From positions 1 through 6,313 of the forward strand of contig CANGSN010000200.1 of NCBI GenBank assembly GCA_947455805.1: a stretch of 6,313 nucleotides of DNA. The letters are read 5' to 3'. Positions within the stretch are counted from its first letter, which is position 1. Each line of letters starts with the position of its first letter. A program made the translations under genes and the position numbers. The notes under the pieces are model-generated. The model saw nothing but the letters and a program-made list of their open reading frames with translations, ran no database searches and was not told where the DNA came from. This document shows positions 5,070 through 6,313 of this stretch, piece by piece. This DNA is from Planctomycetota bacterium. Its GTDB lineage: Bacteria > Planctomycetota > UBA1135 > UBA2386.

Positions 5070-6313
5070 TCATTCGCTGGCGTCGGCACCGTGCCGCAGC
5101 CAGCTCGCGAGTTCGCAGAAGACGGGCAACGACGCGCCGCGCAGGCGCTGGCGCAGTTCGGCGGGTTCCCCGCAGTGGGCGGCGAAGTGGGCGAGTTCGT
5201 CGGCTTCGCTGCGCAGCAGGGCAGCGCGCAGCAGGAACGAGGTCGGGGCCCGTTGCGCCACGTCGGCGAGCCACGTTCCCGGCAGGCACGACAACGCGAA
5301 CGCCGCCAGCAGCGCCTCTTCGTGCCGCGGCGCCTCCAGCTGCGCCAGCAGGCTCGGGCTGACGTCGACATCGCGCGCGCAGCCCAGCGCCAGCAGGCAG
5401 CGCCCGCGCCGTGCCGCCTGCGCGCAGGTGGCGAGTTCCCGCTGCAACTGCCGGAAGGTGTCGGCGCCTTGGCCGGCGAACAGACGGGCGGCCGCGTGTT
5501 CGTCGTCGGCGAGCCGATCGCGGCAGACGCCGTCGTCCCACAGGTCGAGCAACAGCTCCGCGATCGCGTGCTGGCGCGTGCCGGCCTGCAGGGCGGCCAC
5601 GACCGTGTCGAGCCGCTGCGGGCAGCGGCGCACGTGCCGCCGCAGCGCTTCGTCGAGGTCCCCGTGTGCGAGCTGCGCGCAGAACACGAGCTGCGCCTCG
5701 GTGACGTCGCCGTCGTCCAGCTGGCGGCGCAGCGCGTGCAGATCCGGCTGGCGCGCCGCGTACGGGTGGGGAGCGTTCGGCTGGTTCGCCAGCTGCCGGT
5801 TCGCCGGCAGGCGGGCCGCATCGGGACGCGGCGGCTGCGCGGCCGCGTCCGTTCGTGGCTGCACCCATTTCGGCAAGCGCCGCAGGTCGAGTGCCACGGC
5901 CACGGGTGGAGTGTCACCGGCGCTACCGTCGGCGCGCGGACCGCTCTTGGGCAAGGGCGTGTCGGATGCGGGGGCCAACGCTTCCGAGCTCGCTGCTGCT
6001 GGCGGCCGTTCTCCAGGCGACGAGGCTCCAGGCGACGAGGCTCCAGGCCGAGCGACAGTCGGCGACTCGGCATGCGGGGTCGCCACGACGTCGCGATGGC
6101 ATGCGTCGCCGGCGATCCACCACGCGACCGCGGCCAACGTTCCGGCTGCCACGGCCAGGCTGGTGATCCATGCGCGCAAGGGCGAACGCGCGGCCATTGC
6201 GCGCGACGGCTGCGGCCTCGTCGTGTCTGGCGCCGGCGCCTCCGGCGCGAGATCGACGGCGGAACGCGCGGCCGTCGCCGAGGTCGCGGCAACCGCCGCG
6301 AACCAGCGCTCCG
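5070..6313 (-). CDS. Single-pass membrane protein with a helical, cysteine-rich C-terminal domain (5' end probably off the window)
   Basis: The frame ends at the stop at 5070-5072 and is open to the right edge. The only start codon in that frame near the 5' end is an ATG at 6195-6197, giving 375 residues. It has no Shine-Dalgarno, and the 38 codons upstream of it keep strong coding bias (33 end in G or C, none is a stop), so the protein probably begins outside the window. Numbered from that ATG, a transmembrane helix lies at about 8-29 with arginines on its N-terminal side, implying a cytoplasmic N terminus. A Pro/Ala/Ser-rich linker follows (about 40-145), then a largely helical domain (about 150-370) that may be a HEAT-like or other alpha-solenoid. 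There are ten cysteines (33, 173, 192, 225, 258, 267, 273, 304, 342, 361), all beyond the membrane helix. A short cytoplasmic part, one helix and an external domain resemble membrane-bound anti-sigma factors, but no diagnostic motif is visible. The next gene downstream starts 16 bases away, so the two likely form an operon. Confidence 0.75.
   Translation of the reverse strand, partial: ERWFAAVAATSATAARSAVDLAPEAPAPDTTRPQPSRAMAARSPLRAWITSLAVAAGTLAAVAWWIAGDACHRDVVATPHAESPTVARPGASSPGASSPGERPPAAASSEALAPASDTPLPKSGPRADGSAGDTPPVAVALDLRRLPKWVQPRTDAAAQPPRPDAARLPANRQLANQPNAPHPYAARQPDLHALRRQLDDGDVTEAQLVFCAQLAHGDLDEALRRHVRRCPQRLDTVVAALQAGTRQHAIAELLLDLWDDGVCRDRLADDEHAAARLFAGQGADTFRQLQRELATCAQAARRGRCLLALGCARDVDVSPSLLAQLEAPRHEEALLAAFALSCLPGTWLADVAQRAPTSFLLRAALLRSEADELAHFAAHCGEPAELRQRLRGASLPVFCELASWLRHGADASE
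6011..6048. repeat. 15-base tandem repeat, about 2.5 copies, coding for Pro-Gly-Ala-Ser-Ser
   Basis: The unit CTCCAGGCGACGAGG occurs exactly at 6011-6025 and 6026-6040, followed by eight bases of a third copy (6041-6048). It lies in the linker of the membrane protein, where it encodes PGASSPGASSPGE. The 15-base period keeps the frame, so copy-number change by slippage would lengthen or shorten the linker without breaking the gene. Confidence 0.85.

Noticed and set aside
1814..5362. A 3.5-kb open frame on the + strand, 1182 codons, antisense to rpoN and the exported protein gene.
   Set aside because: It runs opposite two genes with recognisable proteins and codon bias. Its translation is rich in Arg, His, Gln and Leu without motifs, as expected for an antisense frame in GC-rich DNA where stops are rare.
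3678..5600. A near-identical stretch of about 20 bases (GTGCCGGCCTGCAGGGCGG) in both the exported protein gene (about 3679) and the membrane protein gene (about 5579).
   Set aside because: Both encode ALQAGT in helical contexts and the flanks differ, so shared codon use and chance explain it; no mobile-element or recombination signature is nearby.
1..6313. CRISPR arrays, tRNA or rRNA genes, insertion sequences or defence genes.
   Set aside because: No regularly spaced repeats, cloverleaf, terminal inverted repeats with a transposase, or nuclease motifs were seen. Nearly all of the window is occupied by the genes listed.

Overview
This is a high-GC bacterial window with two converging gene sets. 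On the + strand is the last part of an unidentified gene followed by a GAF/PP2C (SpoIIE/RsbU-type) phosphatase. On the - strand, read from the right edge inward, are a single-pass membrane protein, an exported protein with secretin-like traits, and rpoN (sigma-54). The organism cannot be fixed from sequence alone. High third-position GC, a sigma-54 gene, an RsbU-type phosphatase and a short secretory leader ending in an Ala-Pro-Gln-Glu context would suit a high-GC planctomycete. Myxobacteria or another Gram-negative-type phylum with a secretory envelope would also fit. This is a weak inference.

Layout. Positions 2-67 hold the tail of an upstream + strand gene. Its TGA is part of the Shine-Dalgarno of the next gene, the phosphatase (75-1739, GTG start), so the two are probably co-transcribed and translationally coupled. 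Positions 1740-1876 are a 137-base convergent intergenic gap with a candidate hairpin near each stop codon and no gene. rpoN occupies 1877-3319 on the - strand with a strong but closely spaced Shine-Dalgarno. Positions 3320-3418 are a 99-base gap dominated by a large inverted repeat. An exported 544-residue protein (3419-5053, -) lies 16 bases downstream of a membrane-anchored protein (5070 to the window edge, -). The reading frame of that membrane protein stays open and codon-biased to the last base, so its true N terminus is probably outside the window.

How they may work together. The phosphatase has all the metal-binding motifs of RsbU/SpoIIE enzymes and so probably dephosphorylates an anti-sigma-factor antagonist. 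The truncated gene just before it could be that STAS-type partner, but only about 21 residues are visible. The - strand group joins an anti-sigma-like membrane protein, an envelope protein made of two related halves, and sigma-54. The first two look like an envelope pair. Whether rpoN shares their transcript depends on what the hairpin in the 99-base gap does. The least described item is the 544-residue protein with two copies of a secretin-N-like module.
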